A stretch of DNA of 40,867 nucleotides, from NCBI GenBank assembly GCA_964450915.1, contig CAYVFG010000006.1, positions 1-40,867 of the forward strand, in the 5' to 3' direction. Position numbers and translations under genes: made by a program. Under the pieces are notes generated by a model. It was not told the origin of the DNA and did not search any database. It saw only the letters and a list, made by a program, of their open reading frames with translations. Within the stretch, counting starts at the first letter, position 1. The number at the start of each line of letters is the position of its first letter. Below are positions 1-6,983 of this stretch, piece after piece. The DNA comes from HO2-45-11b sp964450915. Lineage in GTDB: Bacteria; Patescibacteriota; Andersenbacteria; UBA10190.

Positions 1-1
1 G

Positions 2-859
2 GCGATTGCGGGGATAGTGGCATCCAAGCAAGATGTTGAAATTGCGATGTGGGATATTGATTCTGCAAAAGTTCCTGATATGCAACCGCTTGAAAGCGTT
101 TTGCGAGATTCTCAAGTAGTTTTTTTATGCGTGTCGTCATGGGTGCTGCGCAAGGCTGCCGAATCAATTTTGCCGTATGTGTCGTCTGGGGCAATTATTA
201 TTTCGCCTACAAAGGGCATTGAAAAAGATACGCTTAAAACTTCCGATGAAATATTGCGAGACGTATTTGGAGATTCTGCGAATATCGCCTTGATGCATGG
301 GCCCATGCTTGCTGCAGAGATTGCTCAAAAACTCCCTGCCTATACGGTGTTGGCTACCGCAAGTAAGGCCTCGTATGATCTGGTGTCTGAATTGTTTGCA
401 GGAACACTGCTGCAGGTGGAATATTCCTCGGATATTCATGGGGTAGCCGTAGCGGGCGTGCTGAAGAATATTTATTCAATAGGGTTGGGCATGGCAGATG
501 CGATGCTTTTGGGAAGTAATTTCCGAGGCTGGTTTGTGCGAGTTGCTATCCAAGAAATGGGGAATATTATTGCTGCATTTGATGGAAAGCGCGACACGGC
601 ACTAACGGGTGCAGGCATAGCGGATTTGATCGCTACCGGATTTTCTCCACATTCCAGAAACTGCCAAGTGGGCCATGAAATTGTGCAATCAGGGGAATGC
701 GTAACGGTGAGCGAAGGGGCGGAGTCTCTTCCCCAGATGATGGCATTGCTTGATGCAAAAGGGGTTTTGGCGCCATTGTGCCAGGGAATCGGTGCAATAG
801 TGAGCGGAAAGGCTGCTGCGCGCGATATTGACAAGATAGTGGCTTCCTGCGTATCATAG
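2..859 (+). CDS. gpsA: NAD(P)+-dependent glycerol-3-phosphate dehydrogenase, 5' truncated by window edge
   Basis: Reduces dihydroxyacetone phosphate to sn-glycerol-3-phosphate, the backbone of phospholipids, in the cytoplasm. The frame is open to the window edge and the codons before the first possible GTG (position 17) read AIAGI, which fits the end of the Rossmann GxGxxGTA loop, so the N-terminus lies outside the window. Visible family marks are the strand ending in MWDID (NAD-binding), VVFLCVSSW, SPTKGIE, the HGPMLAAEI segment, the catalytic lysine in VLKNIYSIG, and the C-terminal substrate-binding stretch GAGIADLIATGFSPHSRN. The usual GMGDL is GIADL here. The stop (TAG, 857-859) overlaps the -10 element of the next gene. 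Assignment is firm; only the missing start is uncertain. Confidence 0.93.
   Translation, partial: AIAGIVASKQDVEIAMWDIDSAKVPDMQPLESVLRDSQVVFLCVSSWVLRKAAESILPYVSSGAIIISPTKGIEKDTLKTSDEILRDVFGDSANIALMHGPMLAAEIAQKLPAYTVLATASKASYDLVSELFAGTLLQVEYSSDIHGVAVAGVLKNIYSIGLGMADAMLLGSNFRGWFVRVAIQEMGNIIAAFDGKRDTALTGAGIADLIATGFSPHSRNCQVGHEIVQSGECVTVSEGAESLPQMMALLDAKGVLAPLCQGIGAIVSGKAAARDIDKIVASCVS
828..857 (+). promoter_or_regulatory. Promoter of the 59-aa protein gene, apparently leaderless
   Basis: A consensus -35 TTGACA (828-833) is followed by an 18-nt spacer and the -10 TATCAT (852-857), all inside the end of gpsA. The -10 ends 6 nt before the ATG at 864, so transcription should begin at or within a base of the start codon. 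It is the only perfect -35 hexamer found among the promoters examined here. Confidence 0.6.
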
Positions 860-863
860 GGAA

Positions 864-1043
864 ATGTCAAAACCTCGAACAATGGAACGAAAAGTACGCC
901 AGCGCCGAAAAGCGAAGCTTGCTCAGTTAAAGGCGAAATTTGCTGCCGCAAAGACGGAAAGCGCAAAGCACGGCATTATTGAAAAGGCGATTAAAGTGTC
1001 TCCTTCTTTGGTAAAAGCTGAAATCGAAAAAGCTTGGAAGTAA
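864..1043 (+). CDS. Small lysine/arginine-rich protein, 59 aa, function unknown
   Basis: I do not recognise a characterised family. The product has 59 residues, is strongly basic (runs such as ERKVRQRRKAKLAQLK) and is predicted largely helical, with an Ala/Lys/Glu-rich middle that could form a short coiled coil. No cysteines or membrane segment are present. It begins 4 nt after the gpsA stop but has its own promoter (828-857) and is followed by a strong hairpin terminator, so it is probably a single-gene transcript. A nucleic-acid- or ribosome-associated role would fit the composition but is only inference. Reality of the gene is supported by the promoter, the terminator and a clean frame, not by homology that I can name. 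Confidence 0.72.
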   Translation: MSKPRTMERKVRQRRKAKLAQLKAKFAAAKTESAKHGIIEKAIKVSPSLVKAEIEKAWK

Positions 1044-1060
1044 TCCAGTAAGCAAGAATG

Positions 1061-1106
1061 AACCCCGGAAGCTCGTGCTTACCGGGGTTTGTCGTGTTGT
1101 TTTTGT
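1061..1106 (+). terminator. Rho-independent terminator after the 59-aa gene
   Basis: AACCCCGG (1061-1068) pairs with CCGGGGTT (1082-1089); the interior adds AAGC/GCTT around a TCGT loop with a single bulged A, giving about 12 base pairs. A T-rich tract (1098-1105) follows on the plus strand. The stem also lies just beyond the end of the minus-strand gene at 1109, so it may stop both transcripts, although the minus-strand tail is less T-rich. Confidence 0.85.
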
Positions 1107-1108
1107 TG

Positions 1109-1366
1109 CTACGCAAGGGCGGCAAAAATTGTTGAGTTGAACAGATCTAGCCATCCAGGTAGTGTTTTTACGACTGCAAACCTGTGAGTATGGGTTGGGC
1201 ATACATGGTCGGGGCCTGCGGCAACAATTATGTGAGGCGGCATATTTTCAAGTTCTTCCATGCTGTGTGCGCACTGCAGGCAGGTCGATTGTGAAGTAAA
1301 GCGATCACAGACTGGGCAGCAATGCACAACGACAACTGCAATCGGCATTCCGTAGAGATTTGCCAT
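1109..1366 (-). CDS. Cys/His-rich small protein, putative zinc-binding, 85 aa
   Basis: Unrecognised. After an N-terminal hydrophobic strand (PIAVVVVH) there are two CxxC pairs (CCPVC at about residues 16-20 and CLQC at about 29-32), then a CPTHTH segment at about 56-61, which together could bind zinc in a ribbon-like fold. The order strand-CxxC-CxxC resembles small rubredoxin or zinc-ribbon proteins but no family can be named. The gene is convergent with the 59-aa gene, sharing the terminator hairpin, and lies downstream of trhO on the same strand with about 70 bp between. A possible -10 TACAAT (minus strand, plus coordinates 1422-1427) sits in that gap and would give a leader of about 48 nt. 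The ATG at 1366 is the only good start. Confidence 0.6.
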   Translation of the reverse strand: MANLYGMPIAVVVVHCCPVCDRFTSQSTCLQCAHSMEELENMPPHIIVAAGPDHVCPTHTHRFAVVKTLPGWLDLFNSTIFAALA

Positions 1367-1435
1367 GATTCACCAGCCCTTCGTTGAAAAATCAAATTTT
1401 CCAAAGAACCACCGTTTCTTTATTGTACTCCTCTT

Positions 1436-2296
1436 TCAAGCCGACTTTTGCACTTCGTGCCTGCATGCCCGAGAGCAGGTGGCAGGATTTACTGCGAGAC
1501 AGTCTGCGCAGTATTTGGACTCACTAGCGCATACGGAACATGCGGCTTGCACATCGCCCGGGTTGCCGCAGATAGGGCAGAGGGCGTATCTCTTGCTCGG
1601 TTGCAAATGCGAATCCACAGCAACGCGATGATCGAACATAAAGCATTCGCCATTCCATTTGCCGTCCGGATATTCTTTTAAGTAATTTGTAATACCGCCA
1701 TCGAGTTGATACACTTCTTTGTATCCTTGATGCGCCATTTCCTCTCCTGCTTTTTCACACCGAATTCCGCTGGTGCAGAACATGAGGACGGGTTTGTCTT
1801 TTGGAATATTGCTCTCTTCTACGAATTTCGGAAATTGATAAAATGATTCTAGTTTCGGATCAATTGCATTCTCGAATGTTCCGATTTTTGTTTCATATGT
1901 ATTGCGCGTATCTAGAACTGTCACGTCATTTTTCTGCATCATTTCGTGAAATTCTCTCGGACTTAAATGCTTTGCATTTCCCACGGGTCGAATCCCTTCG
2001 TGTTTTAACGCAACGATTTCTTTTCGGATATCTACTTTGAATCGCTTAAACGGCTTGACGTCGCTGGTCCAATCTTGAAATGAAATCTTTGGGAATGCTT
2101 CAGTAAGGTATGCCCGAATCGTCTCGATTGCTTCTGGGGAGCCGGCTACTGTTCCATTGCAGCCTTCTGTGGCGAGCAAAATTAAACCGTTCATGTCGTG
2201 GGTGGATCCAATTTCGCGAAGATTTTTTTGGATATCCAAAACCTCCTGATCGGTTAAGTCTTGGAATATGTACCATTGCGTCATGAAATACGTCAT
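1436..2296 (-). CDS. trhO: tRNA uridine(34) hydroxylase TrhO, rhodanese family
   Basis: TrhO (formerly YceA) hydroxylates uridine at the wobble position of certain tRNAs to 5-hydroxyuridine, in an oxygen-dependent reaction. The 286-residue protein has the family's order: an N-terminal acylphosphatase-like domain (about 5-95), a rhodanese domain (about 110-210) with DTRN at 129-132 and the active loop CTSGIRCEK (Cys174, Cys180), and a Cys-rich C-terminal tail with several CxxC pairs (about 240-280). The family loop is usually CTGGIRCEK; here one Gly is Ser. It starts 10 nt after the SHMT stop; a TAATAT hexamer overlapping that stop ends 7 nt before the ATG, so it may also have its own leaderless promoter. 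ATG at 2284 (MTQWY) is an alternative start. Confidence 0.92.
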   Translation of the reverse strand: MTYFMTQWYIFQDLTDQEVLDIQKNLREIGSTHDMNGLILLATEGCNGTVAGSPEAIETIRAYLTEAFPKISFQDWTSDVKPFKRFKVDIRKEIVALKHEGIRPVGNAKHLSPREFHEMMQKNDVTVLDTRNTYETKIGTFENAIDPKLESFYQFPKFVEESNIPKDKPVLMFCTSGIRCEKAGEEMAHQGYKEVYQLDGGITNYLKEYPDGKWNGECFMFDHRVAVDSHLQPSKRYALCPICGNPGDVQAACSVCASESKYCADCLAVNPATCSRACRHEVQKSA

Positions 2297-2303
2297 GACG
2301 CCT

Positions 2304-2331
2304 ATATTAGATGAGTGGGAACGTTTTGCAA
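2304..2331 (-). promoter_or_regulatory. Possible leaderless promoter of trhO
   Basis: On the minus strand TTGCAA (plus 2326-2331), a 16-nt spacer, and TAATAT (plus 2304-2309) precede the trhO ATG (2296) by 7 nt. The -10 covers the SHMT stop codon. The hexamers match sigma-70-type consensus reasonably well, but read-through from the upstream genes is also possible. Confidence 0.42.
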
Positions 2332-3668
2332 AGTTCTTTTACCTCTTTGGCGATCTGCTTGATGTCCTTGGATTTTAACGCTTCTTTTTCGAGCTGCTCA
2401 AACGACAGTTCTTTCCATGGTTCTGCGGTACGCATTGCTTCGCGGATCCATTCAGCAATTTTAACCATCTCCTTTTCTTTCATGCCTCGGGTCGTTAGAA
2501 CTGGCGTTCCGAGTCGAAGTGCGGACGGGTTGCGAGGCGGACGGGAATCCCATGGCATGGTGGAGTAGTTTGCGGTGATGCCAGCTAGTGCCAAGACGCG
2601 CGCAAACGGCCTGCCGAGCAATGGTTCGTGCGACAGGTCGATGAGCAGGAGATGCTTGTCTGTTCCGTCTGTGACAAGTTTAAAGCCTTGATCTTGCAGT
2701 GCTTTGCCAAGCGCTTGAGCATTTGTAACTACTTGCTTTGCATACTTTTTAAATGTCGGCTTGATTGCTTCCCCTAAGCCCACTGCGATGCCGGCAATAT
2801 TGTGATTGTGGGGGCCGCCTTGGAGACCAGGCAAAATTGCGCGATTTATTTTTTCTATGAGTTCTTTTTTTGCAAGAATAATTGCGCCGCGGCCAGATCG
2901 CAATGTTTTGTGCGTCGTCATGGTAACAACGTCTGCAATCCCAACTGGGGACGGGAATGCGCCACCAGCAACGAGCCCTGCCTCATGTGCAATATCTGCC
3001 ATGTAGAATGCCCCTACTTTTTTGGCAATCGCTTTCATCTTTCTGTAGTTAATGATTCTCGGATACGCAGTGCCTCCGGTAATAATCAGTTTTGGTTTAT
3101 ATTTGAGCGCAATCTTTTCAATTTCTTTATAGTCAAACTGGGATGTTTTCGGATCCGTTTTGTATTGAACTGGATTATATAAGATAGACGTAATATTCAC
3201 TTTGCGGCTTCCACCTGTGTATACCAGTAGGCCTGATTTTACATCTTTTTCTCGTTTTTTCGCATCCGGTTCAAACGACCATCCGTGTGACAAGTGTCCG
3301 CCATCGGGCAAGTACATAGCAAGCATAGTATCGCCTTGCTGGAGAAGTGCTAGATATACGGCTAAGTTTGCACTACTTCCGGATAATGCTTGTACGTTCA
3401 CGTCCCATGTTTTTGGCAACCCAAATGCTTTTTTTGCTCGGTCTATTGCGAGCTGTTCCAATTCGTCGATATATTGGTTGCCTTCGTAGTATCGTGATCC
3501 GATATTGCCTTCTGCGTATTTGTGCGACATAACAGAACCTACTGCTTCTCGAACGGACGCTGAAAACCAATTTTCTGAAGGAATCATCGAAAGCGTTTCT
3601 TGCTGGCGCGTTTCCTCGTTTGTGATAATTCGAAATACTTGCTTATCTGTTTTTTGAAGATTGTTCAT
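2307..3668 (-). CDS. glyA: Serine hydroxymethyltransferase
   Basis: PLP enzyme that converts serine and tetrahydrofolate to glycine and 5,10-methylene-tetrahydrofolate, supplying the C1 unit for thymidylate. In the 453-residue protein starting at the ATG at 3668 the landmarks are SMIPSENW near the N-terminus, HKYAEGNIGSRYYEGN, DIAHEAGLVAGG (about 225-236), and the PLP lysine in MTTHKTLRSGRGA (about Lys254). Most SHMTs have THKTLRGPRGG; the SGRGA variant is a lineage feature. The frame stays open 90 nt further upstream, but that part lies inside the DHFR gene and lacks SHMT similarity, so 3668 is preferred; the gene then overlaps the end of folA by 26 bp. It follows thyX and folA, forming a dTMP-synthesis operon. 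Confidence 0.95.
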   Translation of the reverse strand: MNNLQKTDKQVFRIITNEETRQQETLSMIPSENWFSASVREAVGSVMSHKYAEGNIGSRYYEGNQYIDELEQLAIDRAKKAFGLPKTWDVNVQALSGSSANLAVYLALLQQGDTMLAMYLPDGGHLSHGWSFEPDAKKREKDVKSGLLVYTGGSRKVNITSILYNPVQYKTDPKTSQFDYKEIEKIALKYKPKLIITGGTAYPRIINYRKMKAIAKKVGAFYMADIAHEAGLVAGGAFPSPVGIADVVTMTTHKTLRSGRGAIILAKKELIEKINRAILPGLQGGPHNHNIAGIAVGLGEAIKPTFKKYAKQVVTNAQALGKALQDQGFKLVTDGTDKHLLLIDLSHEPLLGRPFARVLALAGITANYSTMPWDSRPPRNPSALRLGTPVLTTRGMKEKEMVKIAEWIREAMRTAEPWKELSFEQLEKEALKSKDIKQIAKEVKELCKTFPLI

Positions 3669-4128
3669 TGCGTACATAATGAATATGGGTAAAAAGCGGA
3701 TATTCGGTTTTTGTATGGATTCGCCAGACGCTGTGATCGATCTCGGGGAAGTATACATCTCCTGAATATTCCGTTCGAAGGTGCGAGATGCGAAGCTCGT
3801 CGGCTATCGGCATAAATTCATCGTACACCTGGCCACCGCCTATAACAAATACTGTTCGTTCGTTTTTTGTCTTTTCGATTGCGTCGGCAATAGACGAACA
3901 GAATACGACACCATCTTGATTTTGGGTATGCGCGTCGCGAGATAAGACATACAATGTTCTGCCCGGAAGCCCATGGCCGATTGACTTGTACGTGGTATGC
4001 CCGGCAATGAGCGCATGCCCCATTGTGATGCTCTTGAATAGTTTTAGTTCGTCCGGAATATGCCACGGCGTGGAGCCAGCTTTGCCAATAACGTTGTTCG
4101 GATCAATTGCGGCGATGAGGGCGATCAC
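3643..4128 (-). CDS. folA: Dihydrofolate reductase
   Basis: NADPH-dependent reduction of dihydrofolate to tetrahydrofolate. All family marks are present in 161 residues: MIALIAAIDPNNVIGK at the N-terminus, PWHIPDELKLFKSITMG with the substrate-binding acid in PDEL, the cofactor segments TTYKSIG and GRTLYVLSRD, and VFVIGGGQVYDEFMP. Length is typical. The start ATG overlaps the stop of the upstream thyX-like gene in an ATGA arrangement, and its end overlaps glyA by 26 bp, so the three are translationally coupled. A DHFR is strictly needed where ThyA makes dihydrofolate, but the synthase here is ThyX-like, which releases tetrahydrofolate. DHFR may instead recover oxidised folate or reduce imported dihydrofolate. 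Confidence 0.96.
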   Translation of the reverse strand: MIALIAAIDPNNVIGKAGSTPWHIPDELKLFKSITMGHALIAGHTTYKSIGHGLPGRTLYVLSRDAHTQNQDGVVFCSSIADAIEKTKNERTVFVIGGGQVYDEFMPIADELRISHLRTEYSGDVYFPEIDHSVWRIHTKTEYPLFTHIHYVRNEQSSKNR

Positions 4129-5819
4129 ACGGTCAACTTTTCCAAAGCTTTCAACTTTTCTTGAATCTTTTCCTCTTGGCCTCTGCGCGCAAAGTCATAT
4201 TCCCCCATATTTACTCGCATGTACTGTGCAATAAGCGGGTATACTTTTTCAAATAGTCTGAATTTTTCTTGCTCGATATGACGGTATCCAGGGTGGCCTT
4301 CCGGAATGGTTCGAAGCTCCATTTCCCAAAAACATTCGCGCACGTTCGTCCATTGCATGAAGCGGACTTTGTACGCCATGGGCACGGCATATTGTGCTAA
4401 TACGGGGTCGTGTTCTGCGATTTTTCTATACACAGCCGCTGCTTTATGCAATGCATCTCGATAAGGCTGATCTAGTCCTGCGTCGATGAGCTCCTGGGGC
4501 GTTTCGTGACCGTGGGCTATCGTAAAGAGCTGGCGCTGCTGGGTGAGCATGCGATGGCGATGCAAATCTCTCCATGCGCCAATATCGATAGTGATGTCGT
4601 ATCGCAGGTATGCGTTTTCAAATGCTCGGCCAACTTTTTGCCATCGCTGAGTGCGATTGCTTAAATATGCTGCAAGAATTTCTCGTTTCTCTTGTTCTGA
4701 CATTGCTTGTACGGCAGTAATAGTATCTTCCCAGGACGCAGTATTGTTATCTGCGTTATATAGTATTCCGGCGATGATTTTCGCTTCACCATCAACGTCG
4801 TATTCTACAAGCGATACGGCAGTGTCGTGATCATGATTCTTCGTAAGGGTCTCTGGGACAAATTTCGCAATGCGTGCAGTTTTTTGTGAGAGGTAGTCTT
4901 GATAAGCCTCTACTTTGTCTTGACTTGCTGGGTCTTTTACTCTGCGCAAAAATGACGGGGTTACTTTATAGAGCTCTTGATACGTTTGCTCCGTAGCCCA
5001 GCGGATTTCGCCCAAGCTGTGGCGGGCGGATCTGCTTACTAAATATTCAAATGCCTGGCCGTTGCCGAAAAAGGCGACTTGAGACAATGTGGCCATCGGC
5101 AATAGTCCTCGGACAGTGTCGAATGCTTTTTTCTCTACAACACTTTTTGTTTCATCTGGAAATCGCTGGGCTAAATAGGCCGATAGTTTCGGAATCAAAT
5201 CGATATACGTTTCAAATAGCGTATTCATTGCATCTTGATACTCTTGCTTTAAGTCAAGCTGTTCGAGTGTGGGGTCTGTGTAATACTGGTAGCCGTTATT
5301 CACTTTCTTTGAATAGTCGACATATCTCGTAGACTTTTCAATTGGAGCTAAGCCGATGCGCTGATCTTCGAATTGTTTGATTGCAATCTGCGACAAGCTG
5401 GAGAATACCACGTGCATACCTGCCATCTGAGCAATTGAATCGTCTCCGTATTGCGCGAGCCATTTTGCATAAAATGATCGAGCTTTTGGATTTGAAAAAA
5501 TAGATTCCGTAGGATGCGTATGCAAGAAATCTATGAATTCCTTAAGAGTCTTGCCGTATTTTGCTTGTTCATTGTCGGTTGGATTTTCTTGCAAGAACGG
5601 TTCAACGTATTCTTTTAAGAAGATCAAGCGTAAGTCGTCTGCTGCGCGGCTTGTTCGGGAGCACAAGGCGCCAATGACTTCGGGAGAGGAAATAAGAGGG
5701 ACGTATACGGACGATGTGAGATTTGTGAAAAATGGGGATAAGTTCCATTTTTGTTCTTCATTGTACAAGTCGGCATCATATGGCGGGGCGAAGCTTTCAA
5801 GTGGAAGGGTTGGGTTCAT
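4125..5819 (-). CDS. Tandem-domain ThyX-like (FAD-dependent) thymidylate synthase
   Basis: Expected to methylate dUMP to dTMP with methylene-tetrahydrofolate and FAD/NADPH. At 564 residues it is about twice a normal ThyX (210-250) and contains two ThyX-like halves. The first (about 40-285) ends with RGLLPMATLSQVAFFGNGQ and SARHSLGEIR, the C-terminal ThyX core, and keeps EKSTRYVDYS (161-170) but not the RHR triplet. The second (about 395-545) has RHRMLTQQRQLFT (421-433), keeping RHR but not the SxRY part, and closes with VPMAYKVRFMQWTNVRE. ThyX active sites normally lie between subunits, so the two halves may build one composite site. It heads the thyX-folA-glyA run, 12 nt after the glycosyltransferase. 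No Shine-Dalgarno sequence is seen; a weak AACAAT lies 6 nt before the ATG. Confidence 0.85.
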   Translation of the reverse strand: MNPTLPLESFAPPYDADLYNEEQKWNLSPFFTNLTSSVYVPLISSPEVIGALCSRTSRAADDLRLIFLKEYVEPFLQENPTDNEQAKYGKTLKEFIDFLHTHPTESIFSNPKARSFYAKWLAQYGDDSIAQMAGMHVVFSSLSQIAIKQFEDQRIGLAPIEKSTRYVDYSKKVNNGYQYYTDPTLEQLDLKQEYQDAMNTLFETYIDLIPKLSAYLAQRFPDETKSVVEKKAFDTVRGLLPMATLSQVAFFGNGQAFEYLVSRSARHSLGEIRWATEQTYQELYKVTPSFLRRVKDPASQDKVEAYQDYLSQKTARIAKFVPETLTKNHDHDTAVSLVEYDVDGEAKIIAGILYNADNNTASWEDTITAVQAMSEQEKREILAAYLSNRTQRWQKVGRAFENAYLRYDITIDIGAWRDLHRHRMLTQQRQLFTIAHGHETPQELIDAGLDQPYRDALHKAAAVYRKIAEHDPVLAQYAVPMAYKVRFMQWTNVRECFWEMELRTIPEGHPGYRHIEQEKFRLFEKVYPLIAQYMRVNMGEYDFARRGQEEKIQEKLKALEKLTV

Positions 5820-5831
5820 GAAATTATTGTT

Positions 5832-6953
5832 TCACGAGGCGAACATTTCTGCAAATAGGCGAAGCCATTGCTCGGCTACTCGCTTTACATCGTAATGAGC
5901 CCGCATATAGGAAGCTATATTGTTTGATTTTTTGCGCAATTCCTCCGGATGTTCTAAAAGTGTTCGCACTTGTTGAACGAGAAGTTCAAAATCGCCCTTT
6001 GCGCATGTGCCGAGATTATGCGTTGTAATAATCGAATCCGGATTTAAGTTAAGAGTTGCTATCGGAGTGCCTGCAAGGCCGCTTTGCATGAACGCCATGG
6101 AGTATCCTTCAAAATCGGACGTATTTACCGTAATTTTTGCACGCGCAAAATACTCGTATAGTTTTCTGTGAGGCAAGCCCTCTATAAAACGAATGTTTTT
6201 TATGCGTCTTGCTTGTTGTTTTACCTTTGTAAATAATTGGGCCTGATTTTTTAATGGCGCTGCGATCATTACAAATTCTTCTTTTGGGAATCGTTTTGCC
6301 AAATCTAAGAAAAGAAATGGATTTTTCCATGGTTCGCACCGAGCTACCCATACGATTGTTGTTCTTTCCCGCGCCGTCTTCGGCGCATAGGCGTGCATCC
6401 CCAAGGGAATGTAGGTAATGGGGCATTTGATATTCGGATGGTGTATTCGCAGCTGGTCTTTGTGATGAGCTACGGAGACATCAATAAGGTCGGCATGTTC
6501 GAGAGCTATTTTGAATAAGACGCCGGTAATGGGATACCTTTTAATGGCGCTCCCATCGCATTCGCTGTCTGACGCTGTAAGGTAGATAAATTTTTTCTTA
6601 TATATTCGGCAAAAAAGCCAGGTGAAAAACACTGTTTTTCCGAATACGGATTCAACATAGGCATCCGAACGAGCTTCTACAAGAGCATTCCAAAACTTCC
6701 ATAATTGCGTACATGGGTTTTGACGGTGAAGTTTCAAGGAAGATAGCAGAGTAATATTTTGAGTGTGTATGCTGCGGCGTTGCCCGAAATCACCTGTAAT
6801 GATAGTCGTATCAATATGTTTTCCCAGTAACGGCGCAAGTTCATGGAGCGCTATTTCCGCACCCCCCGTAGGAATTTGAGAAGATTCTTCGAATATATGA
6901 TATGCCATAAGATTTATAAAACATACTCTTTTTGGCGTAGTGGGCATTGGCAT
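5832..6953 (-). CDS. GT4-family glycosyltransferase
   Basis: Retaining GT-B glycosyltransferase of the GT4 type, probably transferring a nucleotide-sugar unit to a lipid-linked or surface glycan on the cytoplasmic membrane face. In 373 residues it shows an N-terminal Rossmann start (RVCFINLMAYHIFE) with GGAEIALHELAPLL, a central TIVWVARCEPWKNPFLFL strand and loop, and the donor-binding segment SDFEGYSMAFMQSGLAGTP with the acidic residue usual for GT4. No membrane segment is seen. Acceptor and sugar cannot be read from sequence. It is divergent from folC with only about 30 bp between starts, and runs into the thyX operon, an odd partner for folate genes. The ATG at 6947 is an alternative start. 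Confidence 0.85.
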   Translation of the reverse strand: MPMPTTPKRVCFINLMAYHIFEESSQIPTGGAEIALHELAPLLGKHIDTTIITGDFGQRRSIHTQNITLLSSLKLHRQNPCTQLWKFWNALVEARSDAYVESVFGKTVFFTWLFCRIYKKKFIYLTASDSECDGSAIKRYPITGVLFKIALEHADLIDVSVAHHKDQLRIHHPNIKCPITYIPLGMHAYAPKTARERTTIVWVARCEPWKNPFLFLDLAKRFPKEEFVMIAAPLKNQAQLFTKVKQQARRIKNIRFIEGLPHRKLYEYFARAKITVNTSDFEGYSMAFMQSGLAGTPIATLNLNPDSIITTHNLGTCAKGDFELLVQQVRTLLEHPEELRKKSNNIASYMRAHYDVKRVAEQWLRLFAEMFAS

Positions 6954-6976
6954 ATTTCGTATTCATTTCGTATGCT
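6947..6976 (+). promoter_or_regulatory. Leaderless promoter of folC
   Basis: TTGGCA (6947-6952), an 18-nt spacer, and TATGCT (6971-6976); the -10 ends 7 nt before the ATG at 6984. The -35 lies within the first codons of the divergent glycosyltransferase. No Shine-Dalgarno sequence can fit between. Confidence 0.5.
6954..6975. repeat. Tandem 11-bp repeat between divergent GT4 and folC genes
   Basis: ATTTCGTATTC (6954-6964) is followed directly by ATTTCGTATGC (6965-6975), 10 of 11 bases identical, and a further CGTATG occurs at 6981-6986. The repeat period is about one helical turn and the copies lie between the two start codons, over the folC -10 and its spacer. That arrangement is what a regulator-binding site looks like, but no regulator is known. 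Confidence 0.55.
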
Positions 6977-6983
6977 AGCACGT

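Noticed and set aside
17..859. GTG at 17 as a true start of gpsA
   Set aside because: The frame is open to the window edge and upstream codons match the end of the Rossmann loop, so the gene is cut by the window rather than starting at 17.
472..966. 164-aa minus-strand frame across the end of gpsA and the 59-aa gene
   Set aside because: It runs antisense to two supported genes and shows no domain.
3669..3758. Extended N-terminus of SHMT starting at 3758
   Set aside because: These 30 residues lie inside folA, have no SHMT similarity and would precede the normal N-terminus.
4125..5819. ThyX-like region as two separate genes joined by a frameshift error
   Set aside because: One uninterrupted frame covers both halves, and neither half carries a complete motif, which favours an old fusion over an assembly error.
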